64,000 bases of DNA from Lepas anatifera (GCA_034440635.1 JAOTON010001583.1:1-64000), one strand, 5' to 3'; shown: positions 45,751-58,599, counted from the first letter of the stretch. Numbers and translations are program-made. Notes: generated by a model from the sequence alone, not told the origin.

Positions 45751-48290
45751 TTCTGATGATGTTTTAATACCCGACACTCCCCAAAATATGTTCCCAATGT
45801 TAATAAATACGAGGTAAGCATGCATTTTTCACTTTCAATGTTTGCTGGCTAACAACTGGGAAAATCCAATCATTAAATAAAATTATCAATCATATGAATT
45901 GTTTCCCTTACGATCACCTTTATTCAGCTTATAGTGTGGTTAGATTTGCAACTATGTAAATATTTCATAAAGCCAGAGTCACTGTGAGAACCGTTATAAA
46001 CCCTCGATAGCCTCTTCATAAAGAAGCGCACCCAATGGGGGCCAAGGGGTCCTCTGGTGCCTTTGTTATGGACCTGACCTCAAAATGGATGTCCGCTCTA
46101 GTTTTTCCTTTACAAGAGCTTTCGAATGGTGTATATAAATCGATCTAACTCCTCTAGAAGCCGAGTTACTCCCGGCGTTTGTCAACCTTGTTTTGGAACC
46201 AACATTGCCTTACATTAGTTTAGAAATGGCATCATAACTCGGTGACCTGACCTGGCCTTGAGTTGAAGTTTCGTCAAGATGTATCAAGTTGATTCTGGTT
46301 CGCACTTGCCATGCGACATTGCGCTAAACCGAGCCGTTTTTCTCCCATCGCGTAAAATTAAGGAGGGGGTAGAATCGACTCCCTGGCAAAAGGAGCGTTA
46401 AGAGGAAAAACAAAATGTGGTGTGCTTGTTTGAGCCGCCTGATGGAGAGCTTCAAATTGAACCCACAAACATTGTTCTAGCATTATTATTTATTGAGCTA
46501 TGAATTTCGTCCCGTGTTACAGGCCTCCTGCATCGCTGTGCCCCATGGCACACGATGCATGATGCATGGTTAGAAGTTTCATCTCCAGCTATATGTGCTG
46601 CTTCTTTGACTCTCCTATTGCAGGGAGACACGCGAAAAAATTGTTATTGTGGTTTATTGCTATTTGAAAAATCTTGATTACGAAACTGTCAATTATTTTG
46701 TATCTTCGGCCAAATTTTGGGGAGGCCACTCACTTATTTTCGAAATAGGTTAACAGTTCTGATAAAATGCTGAAACCTTCACCCATCACTTACTTTTCGA
46801 AAACTATTGAAAGTTGAAAAGTAATTTTTTTAATGAAGATGTTTGTTTTCCTGTATTTGTATTTGAACTAATTTTACAAAGCCTTTTAGAAAATACAAAA
46901 TGAATTAGTTTGCCCTAGAAACCGGAAAAAACAATTACTCAAGTTTTCAGCCGTTTCGTACCTCGGGTCTTGAGTCCTTTTCTGCTTCAGCCCCAGGATG
47001 ACGAAAATTTTGCGTCAGAAAGGTCACATGACCCCCCGATGAGGTGGCTGTACGTTCTGATTGGTCAATTGAGATTTCTTGGAAGTTCTATATTTTAGTT
47101 TTGATATTATTTTTGGCTAGAGCTTTTTTAAAATAATGTTTATTTAATAGTTCTAAGCTTTCAAGTCACTACTTAGAAAAAATGGGACTAGTTTTAAGAG
47201 AATTTGGTAGCCTTAGCCGGGGGTACGCCATTTACATCGATAAGAGGTGTACCGGTGAAGTCGTCTAGACATGTTGACTTTGAGAGCAATTTTAAGGCAT
47301 TTTTCAGGCCGAATTCGCAAAAATGAGAAAAGGACTTCGGAAACAACTTTGTGTAACCTTTTTATCTAGCCAATAGATTTGTTTTGCGTATCTCCATTTA
47401 ATCCTACTATCTTTGTTTTTACAAACTGATAGAATTTTAGCTCTCTATCCCAGTTCGGTAAATTATCGGTTTTTAAGGAATGAGTGACAATTGCACTGAA
47501 CTTTGATTTGTTTCGAAGGTCTTGTCAGTGTTCCCTGTGGAATACCGTGCCTCCACGTGTGATTATCGGCGCAATTACAGTAATTACTATCGATATCAGT
47601 CAGTGCCGGCACGCGAACAGCGCGGAGGTCCTGCTAAGACAGAGAGAAAGCATTTGTTTACTAACACCAACCGATTTTCCTTGGAGTGACGTTCCACATT
47701 TGCTTTCCTTATCTAGGACCAAGTTGTTTCTCTGCCTTACTGCCGCTCTCTCCACGTTCCTCTGTCCCTCTCCCCGCTCCTTTGAAATAATAATTGTTGG
47801 GGTTTTAACGACGCACCAACTGCCAGGGTCATACGGCGTCGCCAACTCTCACCCTGTTGGAAGGTATTTTGGGGATCAGATCGACTTATTCAGAGGCGCT
47901 CCTTTGAAAGTACTACCACTTACGAAGTGCGTGATTTGCGTGACCACTTGCTCTGACCGTGGCACTGGGCTCGGGCTAAAAGTGCGTGACGGTGGCCTTA
48001 CTCATTGATGATCCTCCATTGGCAAACAAGTGGGCAGAAGCGGCCCAGTGCCCGAAAACAGCGTTGCGTGCTGGGGTCACGTTATTAGAAGTATCGACAG
48101 ATCAGCTTGTGTGGCATCATAATTTGAATTTAGTGGTGGTGATCATACGCTTGATATCTTACTAACGCTTATTTTAACATCAGAAGAAAACAATGGGTGC
48201 GAAGATGGACGGGAAGAAAATAGAGCAAAACTTTTAAGTTCTAGAGAATACAATTTGCATAACAGCTGAGTCAAAACCTGTCCCTGGTTG
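45751..48290. other. No gene recognised
   Basis: The 174-codon plus-strand frame at 47484-48008 has no recognisable domain and I do not call it. A GGTCA-type tract occurs near 46070-46280. The AATAATAATTGTTGGGGTTT phrase at 47786 resembles 45603-45623. Confidence 0.35.
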
Positions 48291-48299
48291 GCTTTGTTA

Positions 48300-48790
48300 G
48301 TGGCTGTTCTTGGCCCCTGAGCTGATCAGCGGTCCTATGAGTCGGTCTGGGGCGCCCTAAGCTGTTCGGGGCCTCTGAGCTGGCCTCGGATGCCTTATGA
48401 GCTACTCTGGGCCCCGTGAGCTGAATTGGGGGCCCCTGAGATGGTTTGGGGCCGCCTGAAAAAACTTTAAAGTCGCTGAGCTGAGCTGGGGCCGTGAGCT
48501 TGAATGGCCCCTTGAGCTGTTTTGAGACCCTATATCGTCCTACCTGGGGGCACTTGAGCTGAGCTGGGCCTCCAAAGTTAATCTGAACCCTAGGCTAATT
48601 GTGGCCCCTGTGCTGAAATGGGTGGCCCCTAAGTTGGTCTGGGGCCTTCTGCACAGTTATAGGGCTTCTGAGCTGGACTTGGGGCCATGAGCTTGAATGG
48701 CCCCTTGTGCTACTCTGAGACTCTATACAAACCCTAAACTGAGCTGGGGCCCCTAAGCTAATCTGGCCCCCTGTGCTGAGGAGCTTCAAT
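48300..48790. repeat. Degenerate tandem repeat of GGGGCCCCTGAGCTG type
   Basis: About 18 imprecise units of 22-30 bp, each built on GGCCCCTGAGCTGnnCTGG. Confidence 0.75.
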
Positions 48791-48794
48791 GGGG

Positions 48795-49470
48795 TCCTTT
48801 AAAAAACCTATCGTTTGTCATATTGCATTTTCCTCCCACATCCCACGTTACTCTTTGCTTAGCCCTCCCTCCTGCATACAAGTACCCAAGAGTTGCATCC
48901 ATGTCTTTTCCTGTACCCTCCTGTAGAAAACGTATTTCGCACACACCCTCTATAATCCTAGGAATGCGAAGTCATCTATTCATATATGTGGCGGGAAACT
49001 TGTCAGAAAAATGGTGTTATTTGCCAGAGACTGTTGACTGCTCAGGACAGTCTAACGGGACCGGGCAAGTCTCAGTCGTGCACTTTTGATAGGACGATAG
49101 GCTGCAGAACAGGAAACGTAATTTACGGGGTCTGGTGTAGGCGTTGCGAGTGTGTGTGTTGCGGGGGGAGGGGTAAACAGGGGATTCGATTTACATTGGG
49201 ATAGCTAACCACCTCTCAAGTATTCGAAATCCTAAAACACATGCTGACTTGCCTGTATCGGAACTCTTCAACTTTGGCGAACATTCTATTGATGACTTCG
49301 CGTTCGTATGTTTAAAGAGGGTGTGGGCGAAATATGTTTTCTACAGGAGGGTGTGGGAAAAGAGATGGATACAACTTTTGGGTATTTATATTCAGAAGGG
49401 CTAAACAAACAGTAATGGAGGGAAGTGGCGGTAAAATGCAATATGACGAACGATAGATTGTTTTAAAGGA
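48795..49470. mobile_element. Inverted-repeat (MITE-like) element, 676 bp
   Basis: The 160-bp left arm (48795-48956), starting TCCTTTAAAA, is matched in reverse by 49311-49470, ending TTTTAAAGGA. Identity is moderately high, with small indels. The 350-bp centre has no ORF of note. No target duplication was resolved. Confidence 0.75.
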
Positions 49471-50248
49471 TTAAATGATCTTACGGATCAAGCATATTAT
49501 CTTTCGATGGTGTATTGGGTGCAATGTGCGTGTGTTTGTATGTAATTTTTAATTTATCGAACATGAAAACATGTTCAAAACGCTTCGGACATATATATAT
49601 ATATATATATATTTTATTAAAATTATTTTGATTATTCTTTTTACGGAGGACGCAGCTCTTGTGTGCCATGCGTTTAAAACAAAATTCTGTCTCGTTATAA
49701 CCTTGCTATGTGCTCACTAACCGATGAAGCTTTAATAACAGCGAAAGTTCTTTATTTGATGATTCTAATTTATCTAAAGTGAGCGATGCCGATACAATAT
49801 ATTTCTGCCGAAAGCCAATGAATAAAAGATCCGAATGTGACGTTATTTGACATGTCATTCAAATAACACGGCGATCATCTTCAGAAACCACATATATAAA
49901 ACACTTAAACATTCGCGGATATAGTTCGGAATGGAATTGTCCTAGAATTCATAAAAATGAGGGACTTGAGTCATACATTCACTTTGAAGGATGCAAATTA
50001 TCGGGGGGCACTTTCGGGAAGCGGAAATTACCTATTCAGACTAAAACCTACGGCTAAATTGTTGGGTTACTAAAACGTAACAAGTAAAAGTTCACAATTT
50101 TCAAACACATGCTTATGCACATAGTTAATACATAGTCCGATATGGCGATGTTAGTACATACACGATATGAGTATGAGGAAAGCATCAGAGAGAAAAATAT
50201 TAAAAAGCACTACCAAACAGCTTCGACTCCGTGGTGAGCATCTGTTGC
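49471..50248. other. No gene recognised
   Basis: Contains a short (TA)n tract (49591-49612) only. Confidence 0.4.
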
Positions 50249-51371
50249 CTATATAGCTGGTAGCTCCTCATTCACCCAGAGCGCTTCGAGGATCCATAGT
50301 TTTTGCTGGTTTGGTTCGAATATATGACTAAGATGTTGTCTTCCAAGTCGCGTCGGGTGATTGGATGCTGATGTTTGTAGATGTTGACATCCGGATGACA
50401 ACCTGACATCTATTGACAATCGGATTTGATGATTGTAGTATGACATCCGGGACCAGGGCTGTTTTGTGAGATTGATTGTACTGTATGTATAGTTAGGCGC
50501 ACTATATGGCCCTAGTAGCTGAAGCGCCCTACACACACAGATCCCGCCAGGGCGTCGACCGCTTCCAGGTATGTACACCCGACGGTACCTATCCTCAACT
50601 GTGCCCGGCTGGTGAGCTGCACCTCCATCATCTGTGCGTTTGGGCAGTCGCTGCGTTGTCACCTGTAGGGTAGGGTCAATCTCCAGATATTCTGCCTTCG
50701 ATACATCTGCTTGCTAAAACTCGTCAAACTTACTGCGTCGATCCCGGACAGCTTCCTCCAGCTCTCTGATAATTAAGCGTCAGGTTGGACGCTATGGTAT
50801 CCTTGGAGGCTTGGATCGCCTTGGCGACTGGGTTCGACAGTGTGAAGAGGAGAGTGGCGAGGTTTACGCCGAGCCAGTGGTCGAACGTTGACATGGCGTG
50901 AAGGAAACTTCTTGCCGTGCTGCCTTCCTCCAAGTGCGTTCCAGTGTTGCTGCCTTCTTGCAGTGCTTTTTGGATGGCAGTCGAGTTCTCGGGGACAGAT
51001 CTCGGTGCCGGTTATCACCTGGCCTGGCAGAGAGGATGCAGTCAGAAGCCTGCTCCTGCGTTGCGCAGGCACATCTTTCGCTTTGGGGAGTCCCGGAAGA
51101 ACTCCACGAGGCGAGATACCTCGCCGATCGCGTCCCGCAGCTCCCTGACTGTAGCCATGGAGTCCTGCACCGCAAGCTGGAAGCGATGCGCCATACAGTG
51201 CACGAACAGAGCCCGTGGTTGGATGACTTTTAACTGTGCCTGAACACCTGTAGAAACATAAGTCACTGCATGAGCCACTCCAGGCAAGGTCGCATAACGC
51301 TCTGAACTCATGCTATTCAGGTTTGGACTGCAAACCGTCAGTTCTAAACCAATCAGCGGATTATAGGACAA
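50249..51371 (-). pseudogene. hAT-type transposase remnant (ZMYM1/DUF4371-like)
   Basis: Three minus-strand segments in different frames follow the order of this hAT branch. The first, 51280-51042, has GVQAQLKVIQPRALFVHC, then MAHRFQLAVQDS. The second, about 50990-50735, has EEGSTARSFLHAMSTFDHWL and then NLATLLFTLSNPVAKAIQ. The third, 50662 onward, has RLPKRTDDGGAAHQP and YRRVY. The second Asp region (HCxAHxxxLxxxD) is present. The N-terminal zinc finger and the C-terminal dimerisation region are not readable, and several frame changes are needed. Confidence 0.75.
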
Positions 51372-51654
51372 ACGAAATCTGGTGTTTAGTATGCTTCATC
51401 TCGTAGCTACATCAGTTCAAACTTCAATGTAAAGCTTAAACCCCATTTTTACGTTTCTTTAAACCAAGGAAAGACTGCAGTGAGCACACTGATCAATTTA
51501 TCGCTATTATTTGAGCCGTACTGACGGTAAATTTTTCCCTGATCTGGTTAGTCCATTGTTGATATTCAAAGTTTGAATTAACTTAGGTGCTGAATGTGGG
51601 AGAGCGACATTCGACACCAATTGAAGACATTTTAAAGCCCGGTTTCGTGCAATA

Positions 51655-51663
51655 TATATATAA

Positions 51664-51697
<34 letters not shown>
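51655..51697. repeat. (TA)n microsatellite
   Basis: TA dinucleotide tract broken by AATTTTT. Confidence 0.9.
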
Positions 51698-51699
<2 letters not shown>

Positions 51700-51700
<1 letters not shown>

Positions 51701-53930
51701 CTATGGTAAATACTTTGCTTCATATGGTCTTAATCAGCATCCTGCAGCGCTGCTGCAAAAGTGGTACTGATATACTGATATTTTGAATACCAATCCAATT
51801 TGTTTCTAGCATGAATACAAAACAGCTATAATCATCTCCATGTTTTGCATCGAAATATTGAAAATATTTATGGTTGTCGTATTACTGAATTCATCATCTT
51901 CATTATTTAATTTTCGTGACGGAAATCAAGATAAAGACAGCACATCTGTGACGGTAGTGTGACGGCACGCGCAGCGTGGCGAGGTCGTTTCGCCCCAACA
52001 ATATCGCCATCACCTCCGATACAATTCCAAATATATCCCATCCAAACACTTTGTACTTGCTGCTGTTACGACTATCCCCGTCTCCCATCGCTGTTTCTGT
52101 AGACACGGCGTGTTGGCTTCTTTTAAAGTTGAGTCAAAAATAATGTCACAATTATTCACTCTCCCCTACCTGTGCAATAGCAGGGAGGGGGGGAGAGGGT
52201 GAGCGACATTTTCCTCTTCCCATCAATACTGAGTGTTAACCTACCTAGAAATGCTGTTCCATATATATAATTGCAGTCTAACTCCATGATCGTAACAGAA
52301 TGTGGACGTGTCTCGTGAACTTGATTAGAAACCAATTGGACCAAATCGCATGTAGTTATCTTAAACGGCCTGCAATAATGATGCTTGTCGATTTCTTGTA
52401 GGTATATTTGTGACATTTCAATCCCAGTGAAGTTTTGCCCGCTCGTTTTCACGGCACCAATGGTACTGTCAAGGATTTCCACGTGTTTGACCTATATGTG
52501 ATAAAATAATACGTCCTTGGTAGTCATATATGTGGAGCGAGAGATGACCGTAAAACTGTTGAAGTTGTTTTTATCCATATTGAATGAGCAATGGAAAATT
52601 TTTGCAAATTTCTACTGCTTATTCATTAAAATCCCGATTCTCATTCAGATTTTGATCCTTGCCCAATGTTCGTAGGCTTAATTTGTAAGCTACTACCGGC
52701 GGTGTGAGTTACGAAAGAGCATGTTGTTGTTTACGGGATAGCCGTTCAAGATGGCGAACTCATGCGGGAGCACAATATCCTAAAGAAGCTAAAGAAGCAA
52801 AACGGGGAACCAATATATCTTCATTGGGGGGGGGCAACGGAAGGCCTTGTTCAGAACTCAGATACCCAGCAATCAATGGCAGACTTGCGGTGTGGTCCGC
52901 TGATACCCTTATATGGTCGTCCATTACACATGCGTCGCCCAATCTAGTCGGATTGATTATTCATATTCTCCTGCAAGCAGCATGATCCAGGAGATCAACA
53001 CTGAATGATTCAGCCGGGCTACCTCACCTTAGGCCATTGAGCCGATAGTCTCGGCGTAATCACAGGTAGTTTCGAATCCCGTGCGGGCGGTTGGACCTGG
53101 TGGAAGTGAATAGTGGCCGATTAGACGGACGGAGAGCTCCCTTTGTGAAACCTATAGGAAGCTCATTTGGCCACCTAGAACTATTGTGGACATTGAAGAT
53201 GACGATGTAGTGATCTTTATGAACTCCTAGAACAAGGATATGTTTGATATAAGCCCTGGTCTTATTTTGAAGCTTATCTGAAGGCGTTGAAATTGTTAGG
53301 TGTCGTGGAAACTATAGAGCAATGCAAGCGGCTAAGTAGTGCCAGTGTGTTTCAGCGAACACCCCGCAATATCTCAGTTTTATTTGTTCTCACCTGAGGG
53401 AGATGGAGGCTTTCTCTCCGCCAGTAACTAATGATACGAAAGGTAAGCCACTTCTTTGCCCGCAAGCTGAGAATTAGGCTATCCGACATGTAAGGTTCAA
53501 TATCATGTGACCAGAGTAATGTGTCAAAGCCTCAAAGTAGATTCCCAAACTAAGACGCACATATTTTTAATGACTTGGAGAGAAATCCTCTCTAAAGGGT
53601 CAATTTTGGAAATACATTCCATGTAAGAATATGAAAAAAAACATTGTAAATGTGGTACACTCCCGCTTTTACTGGACTGCCGATCATTAGCCTATTTCGG
53701 CACAGTATCACTCAGGGTCCGATTATTGGGAAAACACAATGCCAATACGTGCAATCGGAGCTTGAACAACCATCAGGCTATCCCCGGGCGTACGGGTGAA
53801 TCTAGGGGGCTGAAGTTCGAAAAACGTTTTATTCTTCTCAAAAGCTAAGAAGAGCTGAAAGAGGTTGTGGACTGGGTTGAAGAAGTAAACAGACATCTCC
53901 CACGCCCGGAAAATCTCCTGGTACCAGACC
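51700..53930. other. No gene recognised; possible exons on minus strand
   Basis: Minus frames at 52482-52240 (ends near a possible donor AG|GTTAAC) and 52106-51903 could be exons of one unknown gene but match no family I know. A tRNA B-box-like GTAGTTTCGAATCCC at 53068-53082 lacks a convincing cloverleaf. Confidence 0.25.
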
Positions 53931-53939
53931 GAGGACTCA

Positions 53940-54480
53940 AGGCGTAGCCAAGGGGCGGCTCAGCTCAGGGTCAGGAGTGCCCCCTCCCCTGAGGTCCTGG
54001 AGGGCCCCCTGGAAATACGGGCCGCGCTTCGGTTGGCCCGCCCGCATTATGCACTGAGAAAAAATTAACTCCCTGTTGGAGTTGGAGGGAAGTTTTTCGA
54101 AACGACTTCCCCAAAATGACTCCCTTACACCCGAAAACTCCCATCCCCCTCCCAAAAAAACTCCGCCTAGAACTCCGCCTAGAAAAAAATAACCCCTGTA
54201 ACACCTCACTACACCCCCTGATTGCTCCCTAAAAATTATTTACACCCCCTTTATACACCCTCAAGGCTATGGTACACCCCCTGGTCACTCCCTAATAAAG
54301 CTCTTTAAACACCCTAGATACACCCTCAAGACTATGTTTCTCCCTAATAAACCTCTTCACACTCTCCCGTAGGTTCTCCCAAAACGCGCGTTATATCGCG
54401 AGAAGACTCCCTTCCAAACCCTTCTCAAGTCGTCTTTGCAGCAATAAAACCGCACAAGGTCCTTCCAAAAGCGTATTCGT
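53940..54480. repeat. hAT-like end and degenerate ACACCCCCT repeat
   Basis: GGCGTAGCCAAGGGGCGGCT (53940) is followed by sequence like 16950-17030 (CGCGCTTCGGTTGGCC). From 54195 to 54370, phrases such as ACACCCCCTnnnnnCTCCCTAATAAA and ACACCCTCAAGnCTATG repeat irregularly. Confidence 0.5.
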
Positions 54481-54599
54481 TGCTTCACATACATTCACAC
54501 TTTTTATTACATGTTTTTCCTTCAATTGGGAACAGGCTTCTCCACTTCCGAATTTTCACTTGGGCGTGGAAACCGGCTCAAAAGAGGGGTTCCAAACCC

Positions 54600-54840
54600 A
54601 GGGCCAAACCTTGCACCACACTTGATTTAACAACCCAACCCCAACCCCGCCACAACAAGGTTAGGGGGCCACCGCACTGCGCAGTGCCCAACTTTTGTAC
54701 TACTACTCTTAAGTGTATTCTCTGCCTCACAAATATTAATACACACTTTTTTGCAAGCCCGTAACTCACTGGATTTGACAACCCATCCCCGCCACAAGCT
54801 CAGGGGTGCCACCGTAACGCGCGGTGCCGGACTACTCGAA
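54600..54840. repeat. Direct repeat pair
   Basis: GATTTAACAACCCAACCCC...GCCACCGCACTGCGCAGTGCC (54624-54690) recurs as GATTTGACAACCCATCCCC...GCCACCGTAACGCGCGGTGCC (54773-54829). Confidence 0.65.
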
Positions 54841-54988
54841 TGCGCTCCACATCAGTTTCCTAATATCGCCTTTAACTGCTGCCTCCGGGGCCATCTCCCC
54901 CGTGAGAATGAACAGCTGCGTTCTTATAAACCAGTTCAGGTTTTTCGTCTTGCGAGAAGTTCTCATAATAAATACATAGAAGCCAGTG

Positions 54989-56589
54989 GGGCGCTGCCAT
55001 AGAGGCACATTAGGCACTGCCTAGCCTCTTTTCAATGTCAAAGTAGGTATATATTGTATGTGGAATAAATTTAATTTGACTCGATGTTTAGGTTACAGAG
55101 AATACCCCTTTTTCGGATCAATGGGTCAAAGAGTCGATGATTTGCATCTCTGACAATCCATGTTCGCAGCTCTTACCGTCAACAAATGTGAGATTAGGCA
55201 CTTCTCGCGATATCGCGAATCTGCCTAACCCCGTGGCAAACCTAACGTGTGCTTTTTATTGACATCTCTAATACCTCATTCATTCGGACGCGAGTACTGG
55301 CTCGTTAAATCAGCAAACCAGGCATATCTTAGTAGCTAGCTCGTGCGATGTCGCGTCTTAGGCCCTTGATTACAGTGGATTCGTTTGTTGACATCCTTTT
55401 ATTCGCGAATTTCTAGCCTTCTCTAGTGCGGGACAGTAGTTTGGAAATTATTCGCAAGATATTTAATTTTTGAAACCCTTATGAAGAACGTGAGTCATGG
55501 CGTAAAATCTGGTGGATGAAATGTAAAAAATCCGTTCACAAATCGATCGTACAGTGAGAAATGGACGTTATAAAAAATGAAGTGCCGAAGCTGTCCTTGA
55601 AATGGGAATCTCTCGTGAGTACCTTGTCCTTCCCGGCCTACTTACTTACTTACCTATCCTTCTTGAATTTTGCATTTTACCTTCATATACTGCCACAAAA
55701 CCGTTTCCACAATCCCCCCGACATATGTTTTTGGATATGTTTTTTTAATTTCTATGATATTGAACATTACAACACAAAAATTATTTTTGCTCATCAACTT
55801 GAGCTTGTCCCCTTCTCCAGCCGACCTGCTGGATCCGCCCCTGTCCAATATCAGGTAAAAAGCCTGGGCGACGTCCTTACCTCTAAGCCGATCGTCATAA
55901 TGTTCAAGCGCCGCCACTGATAGAAGCTTACCCAGTCGCGGCGCCTGAACATTATGACAGCCTAGGCACGACGCTTTTTACGTCCAATTTCTCGCAGTAC
56001 GATCAATTTTTTAACGGATTTTTTTTTAAATTTCATCCACCGCATTTTGTGTCATGACTTACGTCCTTCATAAAGGTTTCACAACTTCAACATATTGCTC
56101 TCTTATTGCCAAACAACTGTCCGGCACTAGAGAAGGCTAGACATCCGCGAATACAAGAATTTCAAAAACGAATCCGCTGTAATAAAGGTCCTAAGACGCG
56201 GCTTCGCACGTGCTTCAAAATGCCGCATTAAAGAGCCGCTAATGTATGCCTGGTTTGCTTATTTGACGAGTCAGTACTCGCGTCCGAATGAATGAGGTAT
56301 TAGAGATGTCAATCAAAGAGCACACGTTAGATTTGCCACGGGGTTAGGCAGATTCAGCGAAATCGCGAAGTACCTAATCTCACGTTTCCTGACGGTACGA
56401 TCTGCGAGCGTGGATTGTCAGATATGCAAAACATCGGCTCCTTGACCCAGTGATCCGAAAAAGGAATATTATTTGTAACTTTAACATCGAGTCAAATTAT
56501 ATTTAGGTATTTCTCTTGAATCAGTTTATACCTACTTCGCCATTTAAAAGTGGCTAGACAGTACCTAATTTGCCTCTATGGAAGCGCCG
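54989..56589. mobile_element. Foldback element with about 600-bp arms
   Basis: GGCGCTGCCATAGAGGCA at the left is inverted at the right (TGCCTCTATGGAAGCGCC). The arms, about 54989-55595 and 55975-56589, match along their length, for example GGTATTAGAGATGTCAAT/ATTGACATCTCTAATACC and TCGCGTCCGAATGAATGAGG against its complement. The centre holds another hairpin (55889-55955, CGTCATAATGTTCAAGCGCC and its complement). One arm seems to have an insertion (about 55596-55885) that contains CTGGATCCGCCCCTG, a hAT-type end. No ORF inside looks genuine. Confidence 0.85.
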
Positions 56590-56601
56590 CCCTGAGCTTA
56601 C

Positions 56602-56806
56602 CCCCCAGAGCAGGATAGCTTCCTCCAAGGGGATCTGCCCCGTACACTTGACCTTTTCCACTACAAGAGTGCCGTTCTGTTCGTCAACAAGGATGACGCT
56701 TGTCACTCCACCCCACAGCTCCTCTTCCTCCTGACGACGAGGAGGTGCGTTTTGTTTAAAAGCCGTAGCAAGGTTTCGACTGCGAGTTCTGCCAAGATAA
56801 AGCCTG
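56602..56806 (-). CDS. Possible exon of an unknown gene
   Basis: A minus-strand frame reads LYLGRTRSRNLATAF, then VTSVILVDEQNGTLVVEKVK, and sits between an acceptor (TTAATTGCAG|GC) and a donor (GG|GTAAGC). It abuts the foldback element. Its phase does not join directly to the exon at 58177-57971. No family recognised. Confidence 0.35.
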
Positions 56807-56889
56807 CAATTAATATGATGATACCAACAAGCTTTTGCCCGGGAGCACCTAACAAGCTTAGGGGTCCGGCCTACATTCAATGGAAAGGA

Positions 56890-57950
56890 AAGGGCCCGTT
56901 ACTCGCCCCGGTATATTTCTAAAAGCTGGAGGCAGTTTCAGCTGAACTTTCTCACTTTTCACCAGAAATGTTACGAAACCTTTCCCCAGTCAAGCAAATT
57001 ATGAGTTCGCAGGACATCAAATAGAACCAGTATAGGGATACTGTACTTTTGGGTTATAGCGACTGACTGAGCGGGGCTGTACGAATTACATAATCGCGTC
57101 TCTTCCTCCGCTGCGGTTCGGGGCTGCTACTGTCTTGGTAATACTCCCTGAGTGGAAAGTGGATTAGAGATGCCAAAACAATGTTCCCGGAAATTTACGG
57201 AAAAATCGGTTGAAAGCTGGTCCGAAATGTTATCAAAGCTACTTGGGTCATTTTTTTGCAGTCATGTTGAGGTCACCAACGTCAAATTGCTGACATGCAA
57301 TGTTATTAAAAAACCCGTTCATATCAGGAAAATACTAAAACGTTTTCTCAACAGCAAGAAAACGTTTTAACAGCTCTTTTATGCGTTACGTAATTTATGG
57401 AAGGCCCCAAAGATACAAAAATATAAAGTAACTTTATTATGAAGCTGAGTAATGATATTGCTACGTATGTACCAACATCATGAATTAAAATCAAATTCAA
57501 GCCCACCGTGTGAGCAGAATGTCTTCTGGCACACCATGTTGATGATCCCATGTAGTCGCTCACGAGCAGATATGCGGAGGTCCCTACCACAGATGCGCTC
57601 CATCTCACGCCAGAGCTGTGAAAAATGTCCCATACAAGATACACAGCAGTACCCATGTAATATGCAAATACTTCCCCACGCCCACATACAGTCGGTAATG
57701 ATCGTTTTAACGGGCTAAAAAGGCTAACATAATACAAAACTTATGCCCAAAATTTCACTAAAATCGGACGTGAAACCTTGATGTGATCTCCGTTGAAATT
57801 TGGGGGCCTCTTTTTTGGGAGGGGTCACCCTGTATTTGTATCTCGTTCACTCAAACCAAGCCATATTATGTATGGGTAATTAAGGATTTTAAAGGACCAT
57901 AGTTCCCAGAGAAGCATTCAATGATTGCCATTAACTCCGCGTGGGTTTTG
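56890..57950. other. No gene recognised
   Basis: The segment 57170-57260 (CGGTTGAAAGCTGGTCCGAA, then ATGTTATCAAAGCTACTTGG) resembles 63370-63440 and is probably a diverged repeat. The 129-codon frame at 57737-57348 on minus has no recognisable domain. Confidence 0.35.
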
Positions 57951-57970
57951 ACAAGGTCTTAGCTTCTTAC

Positions 57971-58177
57971 CTGCTTCTTTTCGAAGAGTTTCGGATACCG
58001 CTTCTTCATTTTCGGCACTGATGTTACACTTGCTACATCCCTCCTCCGTGGGAAGGTGATGGTCATCAGATCTTCAATCTGCTCTTCAGTTGCAGCGTTC
58101 AGAAGATCGTTCTCGGCTCGCTCGTCTTCCAGTGCCGTGAGTTCAAGGGCGGGCAGATGCCCCGGCAATTCATCCAT
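57971..58177 (-). CDS. Possible exon, acidic start and TFxRRRD motif
   Basis: Bounded by an acceptor (TGACAG|ATG) and a donor (CAG|GTAAGA), it encodes exactly 69 residues in phase 0. It opens MDELPGHLPALELTALEDER and ends MTITFPRRRD...KKRYPKLFEKKQ. A similar M-x-x-TF-x-x-RR ... YPxLF pattern recurs in uncharacterised animal proteins, often repeat- or transposon-linked. I do not assign a function. A partner exon was not found. Confidence 0.45.
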
Positions 58178-58489
58178 CTGTCACGAATGTATATGCATGT
58201 TGTCTTATAATGCATCCGAGATTTGAGGAGATATGCTAATCAACAACTTTTCTACGCACAATCATGCTCCTCGGTGTGCACTCCGAAATCTACTTACCTT
58301 TGAAACAAGTTTCTCCCGAAGAAAAACAAATACTTAAGGCCTTTTTGACTTTCCGAGCACCAGACTGGTTCTCAAGCAATGTGCAAGGTAACAAAATGGC
58401 TTGTCATCGCGTATTTGAGATATTCTAGTTGTGTTCTGGCTTAAAGCGACTTTTTAGATTAGCTAACGCAAAAACTGCGCTCGACGTTT

Positions 58490-58594
58490 TTTTTTCTCAG
58501 CGATATTTTTTGGGCCCTTTTGACGCTGTTGTAGGGGCCCTTTTTGTGGCGCCGCCTCCTCCCCCTTGAGTGAAATCCTGGCTACGCCCCTGAA
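58490..58594 (-). mobile_element. hAT-type repeat, CAGGGGCGTAGCCAG end (inverse)
   Basis: Reverse-complement counterpart of 16757: it ends CTGGCTACGCCCCTG at 58580-58594, preceded by GGCGCCGCC and GGGCCC phrases. Confidence 0.55.
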
Positions 58595-58599
58595 CACAA

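Noticed and set aside
47484..48008. 174-codon open frame on the plus strand
   Set aside because: No recognisable domain, odd composition, and overlapping open frames on the other strand; length alone is weak evidence in a 64-kb animal window.
51903..52106. F-box-like domain
   Set aside because: A few hydrophobic spacings resemble an F-box, but the key conserved positions are not there.
53030..53100. tRNA-like B-box GTTTCGAATCCC
   Set aside because: No matching acceptor stem, A-box or anticodon arm could be assembled.
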